This document shows, in pieces, positions 44,829-52,960 of a stretch of 64,000 nt of DNA; within the stretch, counting starts at the first letter, position 1, and every line of letters starts with the position of its first letter. The stretch is from NCBI RefSeq assembly GCF_001420595.1, contig NZ_LJIX01000006.1, forward strand, positions 1,181,361 to 1,245,360. Direction: 5' to 3'. This DNA is from Cytobacillus solani (GTDB lineage Bacteria; Bacillota; Bacilli; Bacillales; Cytobacillaceae). The position numbers and the translations under genes are program-made. The notes under the pieces were generated by a model, which was given only the letters and a program-made list of their open reading frames with translations, did not search any database and was not told where the DNA came from.

Positions 44829-45155
44829 TTAAAAGTCTACATCAACATCAGTATTCTGTTCTTGATCATTTTCCTGATCTTGATCAGCTCTAACGCGTGC
44901 ATTACTCCTGCTATTTAAACGAATATCCACACAGGAATTCCCAGAATTACTTACTATAGAACGAGATATATTAGTGTTCCTGTCGACATTTCGAACATCT
45001 GCATCAGCATCAGCATCGGCTCTGTTATCAATATCGTTTCTGAAATCGATATCGCTTTCAACATTCACATCTGTCCTACCATTGTTTCTTCTATTTCTAG
45101 AAGACCCTCTAAAGTAACTTTGGTTTCCATTATTGTCATACCTTCTTCTGCTCAT
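44829..45155 (-). CDS. Arg/Asn/Asp-rich low-complexity hypothetical protein, 108 aa
   Basis: Hydrophilic protein with a basic N-terminus (MSRRRYDNNGNQSYFRGSS), an acidic-alternating middle (RADADADADVRN) encoded by a repeated hexamer, a patch SNSGNSCVDIRLNSRSNA resembling the neighbouring protein, and an acidic DQDQEND tail. GGGAGG lies just upstream of the ATG. It forms a two-gene minus-strand operon with the 119-aa gene. No known domain is recognised; a structural, possibly spore-coat or exosporium, role is speculative. Confidence 0.6.
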   Translation of the reverse strand: MSRRRYDNNGNQSYFRGSSRNRRNNGRTDVNVESDIDFRNDIDNRADADADADVRNVDRNTNISRSIVSNSGNSCVDIRLNSRSNARVRADQDQENDQEQNTDVDVDF

Positions 45156-45380
45156 TTAGATTCCTCCCTTCGCTTTCTTAATTACAATCTATTCATATAT
45201 ACACACAGTGTATGGACATATTACCAAGTGTTTTAGCCCCTTTTTAAAGCCTTCTTTTGTCCGCTGCAAATTTTAATGGCAGTATTATTTGTTGTTTTCT
45301 GTAAAATTTTATGTTGGCACTTCCGGATGGGATTGTTTAATAATATAGAAATACAAATCATTCCCTGGCGGAAGGAGGAC

Positions 45381-45406
45381 AAAAAAAGCCCCAAAGAGAT
45401 AGGGCT
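45381..45406 (-). terminator. Minus-strand terminator-like hairpin
   Basis: AGCCCTAT and TTGGGGCT-type arms (45387-45406) with seven T on the minus strand (45387-45381). No intact minus-strand gene reads into it; the region 45156-45380 and 45410-45590 contains no other supported gene. Confidence 0.5.
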
Positions 45407-45632
45407 CCATGAGGCAAGATTAAAAAACAAACTATACTAGGTAGAATTTAAGACATGGGGACCATTGAAAAAGGATGGTTATCATGATGAATCAACAAAA
45501 AGGGACGTTAGTGCTGCACATGAACATCATGAAACACAACATTAAATAGGGCTTTAAATCGAACTATAGACGTTCTGAGGGGAAAGAAAAGTAAAGGTCT
45601 ATGATGATATTAAAGAACGCTTAGGAAGCGAT

Positions 45633-45842
45633 TTGGAAGAGGAAGAGAAGGGATTCTATGAATTCAGCATTGATGAAAAAGAAATGAATATGCTGCATTC
45701 TTTTCTGAATTGGTATGTAGAGGAAATCAAACTTTCAGCTGAAGATCAAGGAGCTGAAATTGAGAAAGATGAACAGGTTAAGATATTGGATCGATTGAGT
45801 GTGAAGATTAGTAACATTATAGAAATGGTAATTGAAAAATAA
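45633..45842 (+). CDS. Hypothetical acidic protein, about 69 aa or longer
   Basis: Helical, charged protein (EEEEKGFYEFSIDEKEMNML, LNWYVEEIKLSAEDQ). TTG 45633 is the first usable start, but the same frame is open back to 45579 and reads VKVYDDIKERLGSDLE, which looks like real protein behind a GAGGGG site. That part has no ATG, GTG or TTG, so the N-terminus may be damaged. Overlaps the next tiny ORF by one base. Not recognised. Confidence 0.4.
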   Translation: MEEEEKGFYEFSIDEKEMNMLHSFLNWYVEEIKLSAEDQGAEIEKDEQVKILDRLSVKISNIIEMVIEK

Positions 45843-45925
45843 TGGATTACTTACACGAAATAGCTGCATACTTTAACAGGCTATCAGACAAAGCAGACGA
45901 GATAAGGAAATTAGATAGAGATTAG
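45842..45925 (+). CDS. Putative 27-aa peptide ORF
   Basis: TAATG overlap with the preceding ORF suggests translational coupling. The peptide begins MDYLHEIAAYFNRLSDKA and is amphipathic. There is no independent ribosome site and no known relative, so this is a weak call. Confidence 0.3.
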   Translation: MDYLHEIAAYFNRLSDKADEIRKLDRD

Positions 45926-45969
45926 TACAAACATTATAGGGACATGCAAATTATAGAAGAAGTTTTAAG

Positions 45970-46437
45970 ATGAAAAGATTCAAACTCTTAAAAATGAACA
46001 ATGATTCTCAAAAATGTCAATTAACAAGACAGGAATTATACAAATTTAACAATGAATATACTCCTAATAAAACAATTTATAAAAAGAACCAAAGGAATGC
46101 ATTGGCGGTATTATCAATTTTTTCAATAGTACCTGCACTGCTTTTCTTTTTCTTTGGTTCTAGCATGGTTAATTATCTATTTTTTATCATTAATACAGCT
46201 ATCCTATTTTTAATGTCAGGATACTATTTGACTTTTGCGTTATTACATGATCTAAAAAAATATCTTTTTTACTTGAATGATGAAAATTACGATATTGAAG
46301 CTTACTTCATTGGTGAACAAAAAGGTTATTATATTTTAAAACAATGTCGCCATGTTGATAGTAATAATGAGATTAATAAAATCTCATCAGTAATTCGTAT
46401 TCCTATAGAAAGAATTAATAAAATGGAGATGCTTTAA
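45970..46437 (+). CDS. Hypothetical membrane protein, 155 aa
   Basis: Two adjacent hydrophobic segments at about residues 43-66 (ALAVLSIFSIVPALLFFFFG) and 70-95 separate a charged N-terminal part from a C-terminal cytoplasmic-like domain of about 60 residues with DIEAYFIGEQKGYYILKQC and VIRIPIERINKMEML. An AGAAGA site precedes the ATG weakly. AT-rich like its neighbours in the interval. Resembles many uncharacterised Bacillus accessory membrane proteins; no function can be named. Confidence 0.55.
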   Translation: MKRFKLLKMNNDSQKCQLTRQELYKFNNEYTPNKTIYKKNQRNALAVLSIFSIVPALLFFFFGSSMVNYLFFIINTAILFLMSGYYLTFALLHDLKKYLFYLNDENYDIEAYFIGEQKGYYILKQCRHVDSNNEINKISSVIRIPIERINKMEML

Positions 46438-46523
46438 ATTTTAAGGGAGAAATAAATTAATATTTATTTTATGTAAGGCTGATAACTTCTGTTTGATAAT
46501 GTATATATGATGTACCGTCAAAG

Positions 46524-46673
46524 CAATACAACCGCCACTCCACCCTCATGACAGCATACAAAAATATTAAGCATGAAGATTTCCGGTACTATATTTTGAA
46601 GCAAAAAGTGGATGTATTCCATGCGATGAAGAGTTTCTTCAAGAAGGAACAAGAGGATAAAATGTATGCATGA
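46524..46673 (+). pseudogene. Second, diverged copy of the yhbH 3' end
   Basis: Fifty codons, in frame, starting [16 protein letters not shown] and ending at TGA. They align to yhbH from 43302 with about 12 differences in the first 115 bp, mostly synonymous, then diverge in the last codons. No start or ribosome site is present. The synonymous pattern shows that it was once under protein-level selection. Sequence upstream (46438-46520) is unrelated to yhbH. Confidence 0.88.
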
Positions 46674-46728
46674 ATGGGCTGATTTTTTATAGGCGGGGAC
46701 TCTGAAAACGTCATTATTTCAAAATATA

Positions 46729-46772
46729 CCGACTCCAAAATTCTGAAAACAAATTTTAGAGTCGGCTTTTTT
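46729..46772 (+). terminator. Terminator (original yhbH terminator?)
   Basis: CCGACTCCAAAATT (46729-46742) pairs with AATTTTAGAGTCGG (46752-46765), then CTTTTTT. It follows the yhbH fragment by 56 bp. Confidence 0.8.
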
Positions 46773-46836
46773 AATCAACTAGGTTGTTTATGCTTCCCGA
46801 AGTTATCCTACTCGTGCAAAGACAATTTTCTAGTTG

Positions 46837-47226
46837 TTACATCTCTTTACAAGCCCAAGCATCAATTTCAATTTTAAATGCTGGGGCAGCAAGGGCAACT
46901 ACATAAATCATTGTTGTACATGGAAGATGATCCCCTAAAAAGTCACTAATCACTTTTCTTCTTTCAGCCGCTTCGAATTCTCCAACCAAATAAAATACTA
47001 ACTTAGTGAGGTCTTTAATCTCCATGTTCGCTGCTTCAAGGTTTTTTCTAATATTCTCTAAGGATATTTTCATTTGTTCAATAGGGTTTTCTGGAACAGT
47101 GCCATCTTGGTTCATACCTAATTGTCCAGATAGTGTAAGCCACTTACATGGCCCTGTTATTTCAATTTGATGTACATAAGGGGCAACAGGCGCATGAATC
47201 GATTCAGGATTACGTGAGTTTTTCAT
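46837..47226 (-). CDS. RidA family protein (reactive intermediate deaminase-like)
   Basis: Protein of 129 aa of the RidA/YjgF/Rid family: LSGQLGMNQDGTVP, QMKISLENIRKNLEAANMEIKDLTKLVFYL and the C-terminal KIEIDAWACKEM. The Arg used by canonical RidA to bind the imine carboxylate is not obvious (CTTMIYVVALAAPAFKIEID), so it may belong to a Rid subgroup without deaminase activity. ATG 47226 is preferred to 47235 because AAAAGGA lies 9 nt before it. Confidence 0.85.
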   Translation of the reverse strand: MKNSRNPESIHAPVAPYVHQIEITGPCKWLTLSGQLGMNQDGTVPENPIEQMKISLENIRKNLEAANMEIKDLTKLVFYLVGEFEAAERRKVISDFLGDHLPCTTMIYVVALAAPAFKIEIDAWACKEM

Positions 47227-47264
47227 ATGATCCATTCCTTTTGTCTAATTTATTTTGAAATGAT

Positions 47265-47681
47265 TTATACCTTTAAAAATTGAAGCCGATAATTATTTTC
47301 TTTTTGAATTAAATAATTAGTGAAATTTTCAAGGGTCCCAACAAATTTATCTACACCCTCTACATGATAAAAGGTGGTCGTTTGATCAAAATGATAGATC
47401 TCCTGATTAGGAGAATATAAATAAATTCTTTTTTCAAGTCCAAGTGCAATTCCTAATTCGATATGACTGCCTTTTCCGGCAGGTAACAAAATGACAATAA
47501 AATCAGAGTCGATGATTGCCTCCTTTTCCTTCGTGCCAATGGTAGATAAATCTTCAATTGAGTTTGCTCGCTGGTTTTTCGTCCAATCATAGGAATGTTC
47601 ATAATTATAGTTGATTAGCTTCTGTGAAAGTTCCTTAACTAAAGTGCTATTTTTAAAGCTTGATGCAATATAAAATCTCAT
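47265..47681 (-). CDS. Nucleoside 2-deoxyribosyltransferase-like protein
   Basis: Protein of 138 aa with the fold signature of N-deoxyribosyltransferases: FYIASSFKNSTLVKELSQKL at the N-terminus, EKEAIIDSDFIVILLPAGKGSHIELGIALGL with the usual acidic and Ser-His-x-Glu positions. Relatives transfer deoxyribose between bases or hydrolyse nucleotides (MazG-like clean-up); several are associated with phage or toxin systems. Short, but comparable with the family. Substrate unknown. Confidence 0.75.
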   Translation of the reverse strand: MRFYIASSFKNSTLVKELSQKLINYNYEHSYDWTKNQRANSIEDLSTIGTKEKEAIIDSDFIVILLPAGKGSHIELGIALGLEKRIYLYSPNQEIYHFDQTTTFYHVEGVDKFVGTLENFTNYLIQKENNYRLQFLKV

Positions 47682-47909
47682 TACCTATCACCTTTTTAAG
47701 AATATTTTATCATGTTTTGCTAAACTCGAATATGGAGGACTACTTAAGGGATAACATTACAACATTAGTGATTTCCATTGCTTTTAAGTATGATCAAAAA
47801 GGTTTCTAAATGGCTTAATCGTGATAAGTTCAGTTTCTTAGAAGGAGTACAGTGTCTGTTTGTTGAACTGTACAATAGAAGCAGTTCAAGAGAAGAGAGA
47901 GGTTTCTAC

Positions 47910-49526
47910 ATGGCAAAAAATAATAAAATGAACCGGATGTTTAAGGTGTTATCCTTGTTCTTCGGCATTTTTGTTCAGATTTACTGGTATAAGATAACTA
48001 AAAAGCCAGAAGCTGAATGGGAGAAACTGTGGGGGGCTATCGGTAAAAGAGTGAGGAAGACGCTTTTTGAACTCGAAGGCTTGCTAATAAAAATCGGCCA
48101 AATCATTAGTACCCGAGCCGATCTTTTGCCACAAGCATTCATTAGTGAAATAGAAGATCTCACAGACAAGGTTCCTCCTTCTGAATGGAGTCATATTCAA
48201 GAGATTCTTGAAATGGAGTGGGACAGCAAAATTTCGGAAAAGCTGCATTCAATTGAGAGAGAGGCGATCGCATCCGCCTCTATTGGAGAAGTGTATAAAG
48301 CTACGCTGCTTAATGGAGCAGAGGTAGCTATTAAAGTGCAGCGGCCACATATTCAATCTATTGTCCAAACAGATTTTCGAACATTGAGAATGGTTATTTG
48401 GTTAGCAAATTACTTAGTTCCCCTCCCAAAGGGATTTATTAATCTTAAAGTTTTGTTTTCAGAGCTGAAACATGTAATCGGACGAGAGCTTGATTTTTCT
48501 AAGGAAAAGGAGACACTTCTTTATTTTAGAGAAAAATTTAAGGAAAGTGATATCGTTCAAATTCCTTCTGTTTATTCAGAGCTTTGCACGTCGAAGGTGC
48601 TGGTAATGGAGTGGATTGAAGGAATTAGATTAACAGACCATCAGGCGATTGAACAGTTACCTATATCACGTAAGGAAATGGCTCAGCGGCTCATCAAGGT
48701 TTTTCTGCCGCAATGGCTTGAGCCTGGAATCTTTCATGCAGACCCGCATCAGGGAAACGTCCTGGTTTCTAAGGATGGGAGAATCATTTTACTTGATTTC
48801 GGAATGGCAGGAGAAATTTCAAAGAATGATGCGGCCGCCTTTCAAGGGTTAATCGAATGTTTCCTTGCAAAAAATTATATGAAGGCTGTTGAATGCTTAT
48901 CCCGTTTAGGATTTTTGCTTCCCGAGGCGGATACAAGAACGATTGAAAAATTATTAGCTGAATGGATGTCTTTCCAGCCATCTCAATTAAAAGAAATGGA
49001 CCTTTTTGCCTTAAAGATGGAATTGAATGATATGATTCAAGCACTTCCCATTCAGGTTCCAACCCGATTTGTTTTTCTTGGCCGTTCTTTTATCACAATT
49101 GAAGGGATTGTAATTAATCTCGCACCAGATGAAGAAATTATAGATTTGGGTAAGCCAGTTTTTATTGAATGGCTAAAAGGACAAGGGAATAAATGGTCGT
49201 TTATATGGCAGGTAATCCAGTCACAGCCAGTATTCAAAATCTTTCATTCTGTTAATGAGTTCTTAAAGACACCGCAAAAAATGGAGCAATTAAAGGAAAC
49301 GGAACAAAGAAGACAATTCCAATTTGCAATCTTTGAAAATCGGAAAAAGCAGTCCTTTCAATTGCTATTGCTAGGATTAGCAGGCAGTGGAATAGGAATT
49401 TCTCTTTCAAATACAGTACTTATAAAGCTATCACTAGGTTTAACTTTTCTGGCAATTACAGGTTATATAATTACGAGCTGGAAGCTCAGGAAATGGATGA
49501 AATATATGCACGAAAAGCGAAGATAA
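47910..49526 (+). CDS. UbiB/AarF (ABC1) family atypical kinase
   Basis: Protein of 538 aa. Motifs in order: KIGQIISTRADLLP (KxGQ), ASIGEVYKATL (ala-rich nucleotide loop), VAIKVQRP (ATP-site lysine), FHADPHQGNVLV (catalytic loop) and LLDFGMAGEI (metal-binding DFG-like). Two C-terminal hydrophobic segments (residues about 485-530) anchor it in the membrane. ATG 47910 follows GAGAGAGG; the long upstream frame to 47778 lacks support. Family members support quinone or lipid metabolism as atypical kinases or ATPases. Quinone partner in this organism is unproven. Confidence 0.92.
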   Translation: MAKNNKMNRMFKVLSLFFGIFVQIYWYKITKKPEAEWEKLWGAIGKRVRKTLFELEGLLIKIGQIISTRADLLPQAFISEIEDLTDKVPPSEWSHIQEILEMEWDSKISEKLHSIEREAIASASIGEVYKATLLNGAEVAIKVQRPHIQSIVQTDFRTLRMVIWLANYLVPLPKGFINLKVLFSELKHVIGRELDFSKEKETLLYFREKFKESDIVQIPSVYSELCTSKVLVMEWIEGIRLTDHQAIEQLPISRKEMAQRLIKVFLPQWLEPGIFHADPHQGNVLVSKDGRIILLDFGMAGEISKNDAAAFQGLIECFLAKNYMKAVECLSRLGFLLPEADTRTIEKLLAEWMSFQPSQLKEMDLFALKMELNDMIQALPIQVPTRFVFLGRSFITIEGIVINLAPDEEIIDLGKPVFIEWLKGQGNKWSFIWQVIQSQPVFKIFHSVNEFLKTPQKMEQLKETEQRRQFQFAIFENRKKQSFQLLLLGLAGSGIGISLSNTVLIKLSLGLTFLAITGYIITSWKLRKWMKYMHEKRR

Positions 49527-49643
49527 ATAAAGTCATGTGAAGGATGACGATACTGTCGAATTTGCTGAAATTCTTGATAGATAGATCCGCATGTAAACTG
49601 GTGCAATATATTTTATAATAAGGAATAGGTGGAGGAGAGTAAA

Positions 49644-49709
49644 ATGAATAAATGGATTGATGTTTCACAGCCTTTACATAATAACATTCCTGTTTGGCCA
49701 GGTCCCTGA
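49644..49709 (+). pseudogene. Cyclase/kynurenine-formamidase family gene cut to 21 codons
   Basis: A strong GGTGGAGGAG site precedes ATG 49644, and the peptide MNKWIDVSQPLHNNIPVWPG is the standard N-terminus of cyclase-family (kynurenine formamidase-like) hydrolases, whose next residue is normally Asp. Here the frame reads Pro and stop exactly where the short repeat array begins, and no remainder of the gene is present. A TATAAT box lies at 49614-49619. It is a truncated gene remnant. Confidence 0.8.
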
Positions 49710-49835
49710 GTATTTGCAAAAAAAGTAGGATAATTGCAAAAATCCTTGAATATTTGCAAAAAAAAACAGGATAATTGCAAAAATCCCTGAGTATTTGCAA
49801 AAAAAAGCAGGATATTTGCAAAATTACCTGATATT
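49703..49835. repeat. Array F: about three 40-41-bp A-rich repeats
   Basis: TATTTGCAAA cores start at 49711, 49751 and 49792, alternating with (A/T)ATTGCAAA half-units about 20 bp later (49732, 49772, 49813). Spacer text is TCCCTGAG and CAGGATA. The array starts at the truncation point of the cyclase gene. Confidence 0.85.
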
Positions 49836-49878
49836 TCACAAATAAAAGTAGAAAAGTTTTTAGAAAGGTGGCTTTCCA

Positions 49879-50829
49879 ATGGATTTAGGCAGAGGAATAT
49901 CAATCATAGATGCAATGGATTTAGGCAAAGAAAGAAGGACAGGCTGTTACGTCCTGCATGCAGAGGAGTTAACGATTGTTGAGACTTGTGCAAGTCCGTC
50001 CATTCCATTTTTATTAGAGGGGTTTAAGAGATTAGGCATTGATCCAAAAGAAATAAAAAATATTATTGTTACTCATATCCATCTGGACCATGCAGGCGGG
50101 GTTGGATTATTACTTGAAAGCTGTCCAAATGCAAAGGTCATTGTTCATCCACGGGGAATGCGGCATCTAGCTGATCCATCAAAATTAATTCTCGGAGCAA
50201 GAGCTGTTTATGGCGAGAAGTTTGATGAACTATTCGACCCTATTTTGCCTGTGCCAGACAATCGGTTAGTTGTTAAAGAAGATGGGGATACGCTCCAAAT
50301 CGGAGAAAATCGTATACTTACATTTATTGATACACCAGGACATGCGAAGCATCACTTTTCAATCCATGATTCAATGAGCAATGGGATTTTTACCGGTGAT
50401 ACAATCGGAGTATTCTATCCACAGCTATTTGTGAAAGGACTTGAACTATATCTCCCATCTACATCTCCAAATCAGTTTGATCCTAATGCCATGCTCGATT
50501 CACTCGAAAAAATAAAGGCACTTGATGTTGAACGAATTTATTTTGGCCATTATGGAATGACAACAAATCCTTCTCATGTGTATGAGCAAATATACAAATG
50601 GCTCCCAATATTTATGGAGACTGGCGAAAAAGTGTGGAAAGAAAAACAAGATGATTCTATTGAAACGAAAAGTGAAGGACTATTTCAAGAGTTATTTGTT
50701 AAAGTCAGCTCATTTTTAACCGAAAAGGAGTTCACATTAGATCAAGAAATGACTGAGATCATAAAGCTTGATTTAAGTGTTGGATCGATGGGAATCATCG
50801 ATTATTTAGCAAAAAAACAAACCAAATAA
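49879..50829 (+). CDS. MBL-fold metallohydrolase
   Basis: Protein of 316 aa with the metallo-beta-lactamase fold: metal motif THIHLDHAGG, then IDTPGHAKHHFSI, the bridging aspartate region FTGDTIGVFYP and the late histidine in IYFGHYGMT. Residues about 235-316 form a C-terminal helical extension. AAAGGTGG precedes the ATG. Broad class of Zn hydrolases (thioesters, lactones, phosphodiesters); no substrate is predicted. The next-upstream gene is a truncated cyclase. Confidence 0.9.
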   Translation: MDLGRGISIIDAMDLGKERRTGCYVLHAEELTIVETCASPSIPFLLEGFKRLGIDPKEIKNIIVTHIHLDHAGGVGLLLESCPNAKVIVHPRGMRHLADPSKLILGARAVYGEKFDELFDPILPVPDNRLVVKEDGDTLQIGENRILTFIDTPGHAKHHFSIHDSMSNGIFTGDTIGVFYPQLFVKGLELYLPSTSPNQFDPNAMLDSLEKIKALDVERIYFGHYGMTTNPSHVYEQIYKWLPIFMETGEKVWKEKQDDSIETKSEGLFQELFVKVSSFLTEKEFTLDQEMTEIIKLDLSVGSMGIIDYLAKKQTK

Positions 50830-50837
50830 GATATAGG

Positions 50838-50872
50838 CGGCCAGATGAGTCAATTGTCTGGCCTGTTTATTT
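50838..50872 (+). terminator. Terminator after the MBL gene
   Basis: GGCCAGA (50839-50845) pairs with TCTGGCC (50857-50863), then TGTTTATTT. Confidence 0.7.
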
Positions 50873-50933
50873 CGTTTTTCAGCCCTATCCGTATTATAAT
50901 GGGAAAAAAGTGTTAATGACATGGGGTGAGAAG

Positions 50934-51545
50934 TTGAACGTTCAAGAAATAATCCAAAGGCTTGAGAACCGGAAACCGGGTATTCTAGGAAGTGAAGGAT
51001 TTTCCAAATACTCCGTATTATTGCCTCTCATTCAAAGTGAAAATGAATTGCATGTTTTATTTGAAGTGCGGTCTAGTATGCTAAGAAGGCAGCCGGGTGA
51101 GGTCTGTTTTCCTGGCGGACGAATGGATCCATCTGATGAAAATGAGCAGAGTACTGCTGTTCGCGAAACATCAGAAGAGCTCGGAATCAGTGGAAAAAGC
51201 ATTGTTAATATCGTTCCGCTTGACTACATGATTTCTCCCTTTGGTACAATTATTTACCCATTTGCCGGTTTTATCGAACAGCCAGAGGATATTCGACCCA
51301 ATCCAAGTGAAGTTGACAGTATTTTTACTGTTCCGCTATCCTTTCTAAAGGAACATAAGCCTGAGATTTTTCAGGTCGAATATAAAGTAATGCCAGAAAA
51401 GAATTTCCCTTTGAATCAAATTCCAGGAGGAGAGAATTATAATTGGCAGACAAGAAAGATGGACGAGTGCTTTTATTACTATGAAGATAAAGTGATATGG
51501 GGACTGACGGCTCGCATCCTCAAGCATTTTACTGAGATCATTTAA
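50934..51545 (+). CDS. Nudix hydrolase, CoA pyrophosphatase (NudL) type
   Basis: Protein of about 203 aa. The NudL-specific motif VRSSMLRRQPGEVCFPGG runs directly into the Nudix box GGRMDPSDENEQSTAVRETS-EELGI with the metal-binding RE..EE glutamates. By family it hydrolyses CoA or its oxidised derivatives to phosphopantetheine and 3',5'-ADP. Start: TTG 50934 after GGGGTG is preferred; ATG 50916 lacks a site. It precedes proC by about 40 nt with no terminator, so co-transcription is possible. Confidence 0.88.
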   Translation: MNVQEIIQRLENRKPGILGSEGFSKYSVLLPLIQSENELHVLFEVRSSMLRRQPGEVCFPGGRMDPSDENEQSTAVRETSEELGISGKSIVNIVPLDYMISPFGTIIYPFAGFIEQPEDIRPNPSEVDSIFTVPLSFLKEHKPEIFQVEYKVMPEKNFPLNQIPGGENYNWQTRKMDECFYYYEDKVIWGLTARILKHFTEII

Positions 51546-51582
51546 ACTGTCCTAACACCTTTAAAATGAGGAAGTGCTTTTT

Positions 51583-52401
51583 TTGAAAAGAAAAATTGGG
51601 TTTATCGGATGCGGCAAAATGGCGCAGGCAATGATTGGCGGCATGCTTCAATCAAATACCGTTCAGCCAGAACAAATCGTAGCTAGTGCAAGGTCACAGG
51701 AGACAATCGATCAAGCATCAGAAAAATTTCAAATTCAAGTAACTGCAAATAATATGCTCGTTGCTGAGCAAGCAGATATTTTATTTTTGGCGATAAAGCC
51801 GAATCTACATGCTCAAATAATCGAAGAAATAAAGCATTCGATAAAGAAAGATACGATCATCATTACGATTGCAGCAGGGATAAGCTTGGATTTTCTAGAG
51901 GAATCCTTTAATCAGCCGATAAAAGCGGTCCGCTCCATGCCAAATACCCCTTCCTTAGTTGGAGAAGGGATGAGTGCTATTTGTGCAAATGACTTTGTAA
52001 CGAAGGATGAGTTAGAGAACATTATTCACGTTTTTTCAAGCTTTGGAAAGATTGAAGTGATTGAGGAAAAATTAATGAATGCCATACCAGCAATTAGCGG
52101 ATCCTCTCCGGCATATGTTTACATGTTTATCGAGGCATTAGCCGATGGGGGAGTAAAGAATGGATTACCAAGAGAACAATCTTATCATTTAGCTGCCCAA
52201 GCAGTTCTCGGAGCGGCAAAAATGGTCCTAGAGTCAGCGAAGCATCCTGGAGAGTTAAAGGATGAGGTTTGTACACCGGGAGGAGCTACAATTGAAGCCG
52301 TAGCGGAGCTTGAGAATAAGGGATTCAGGTCTGCTATTTTGTCGGCAATGGAAAGCTGTACGGCAAAAACAAATTCTCTCTCTCAAAAAAACGAACGATA
52401 G
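51583..52401 (+). CDS. proC: Pyrroline-5-carboxylate reductase
   Basis: Protein of 272 aa catalysing the last step of proline synthesis (P5C to proline, NAD(P)H). N-terminal Rossmann motif IGFIGCGKMAQAMIGG, then AIKPN, MPNTPSLVGEG, and the family signature region ISGSSPAYVYMFIEALADGG to DEVCTPGGATIEAV. TTG 51583 is chosen as start because GAGGA lies 11 nt before it; GTG 51574 is too close to that site. Ends at a strong terminator. Confidence 0.94.
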   Translation: MKRKIGFIGCGKMAQAMIGGMLQSNTVQPEQIVASARSQETIDQASEKFQIQVTANNMLVAEQADILFLAIKPNLHAQIIEEIKHSIKKDTIIITIAAGISLDFLEESFNQPIKAVRSMPNTPSLVGEGMSAICANDFVTKDELENIIHVFSSFGKIEVIEEKLMNAIPAISGSSPAYVYMFIEALADGGVKNGLPREQSYHLAAQAVLGAAKMVLESAKHPGELKDEVCTPGGATIEAVAELENKGFRSAILSAMESCTAKTNSLSQKNER

Positions 52402-52406
52402 AACAA

Positions 52407-52446
52407 ACAGGAGGAGCAGTGATTACTGCTCCTCCTGTATTATTAA
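52407..52446. terminator. Terminator after proC (bidirectional)
   Basis: Perfect 14-bp stem ACAGGAGGAGCAGT (52407-52420) and ACTGCTCCTCCTGT (52425-52438) between convergent genes. Confidence 0.88.
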
Positions 52447-52462
52447 ATATCAATTTGATGTG

Positions 52463-52648
52463 CTAATTTTTTATTAATGAATGGTTCAGTCCAGCATATA
52501 AATCCTTTATATGCACAGTAACAATTTTAGCACCTATTTGGACGTGGACCATGTTGTCAAAAACAGCAGTTACAAGGCCGTTTAATGAAACATTCGCGCC
52601 AATGTTTAAGTCCTTTTTTACGTTCTTGTCTTTTTTATTTTCTGCCAT
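52463..52648 (-). CDS. Small DUF2187-like protein, 61 aa
   Basis: Basic N-terminus (AENKKDKNVKKDLN) followed by a beta-rich core IGANVSLNGLVTAVFDNMVHVQIG and TVHIKDLYAGL, resembling the short KOW/SH3-like DUF2187 (YkvS) proteins of bacilli. The ribosome site is weak (GGATGG). Family function unknown; the call rests on overall pattern. Confidence 0.6.
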   Translation of the reverse strand: MAENKKDKNVKKDLNIGANVSLNGLVTAVFDNMVHVQIGAKIVTVHIKDLYAGLNHSLIKN

Positions 52649-52960
52649 CTTAACACCATCCCATCCAAAATTAGTAAAGGAATCCTATAAAGAATATATC
52701 CTTTTAATTGTAAAATAAACATGAGATGAAAAAAAGTCTAAACAAAGATTTTTTATCGACAAATTCTTCTCTCTTTCATCATACTCAGATGGTCAGTAAT
52801 GGTCAATTAATTTGCATGATAATATGTGGAATAATCTTTTAAAAAAACGCATATATCCTATAAACCTGCTAGGAGGGAGGGATAGAGGCGGGATAATTCC
52901 TACTAGATTGATGCGGATACACAATTTAAACAACCTATTAAAAATTTTTAAGGGGGGTTT

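Noticed and set aside
45233-45430. Minus-strand 65-codon frame with SWSPISLGLFLSS
   Set aside because: No ribosome site, unusual composition, and it overlaps a terminator-like hairpin; left as unexplained sequence.
46524-46673. Second yhbH-like segment as an independent small gene
   Set aside because: No start codon with a ribosome site; the homology begins abruptly in the middle of the protein.
52650-52960. Riboswitch (SAM, cysteine T-box) in the tcyP leader
   Set aside because: I could not find the conserved core of any riboswitch or T-box; the GC-richer patch at 52870-52915 has no convincing fold.
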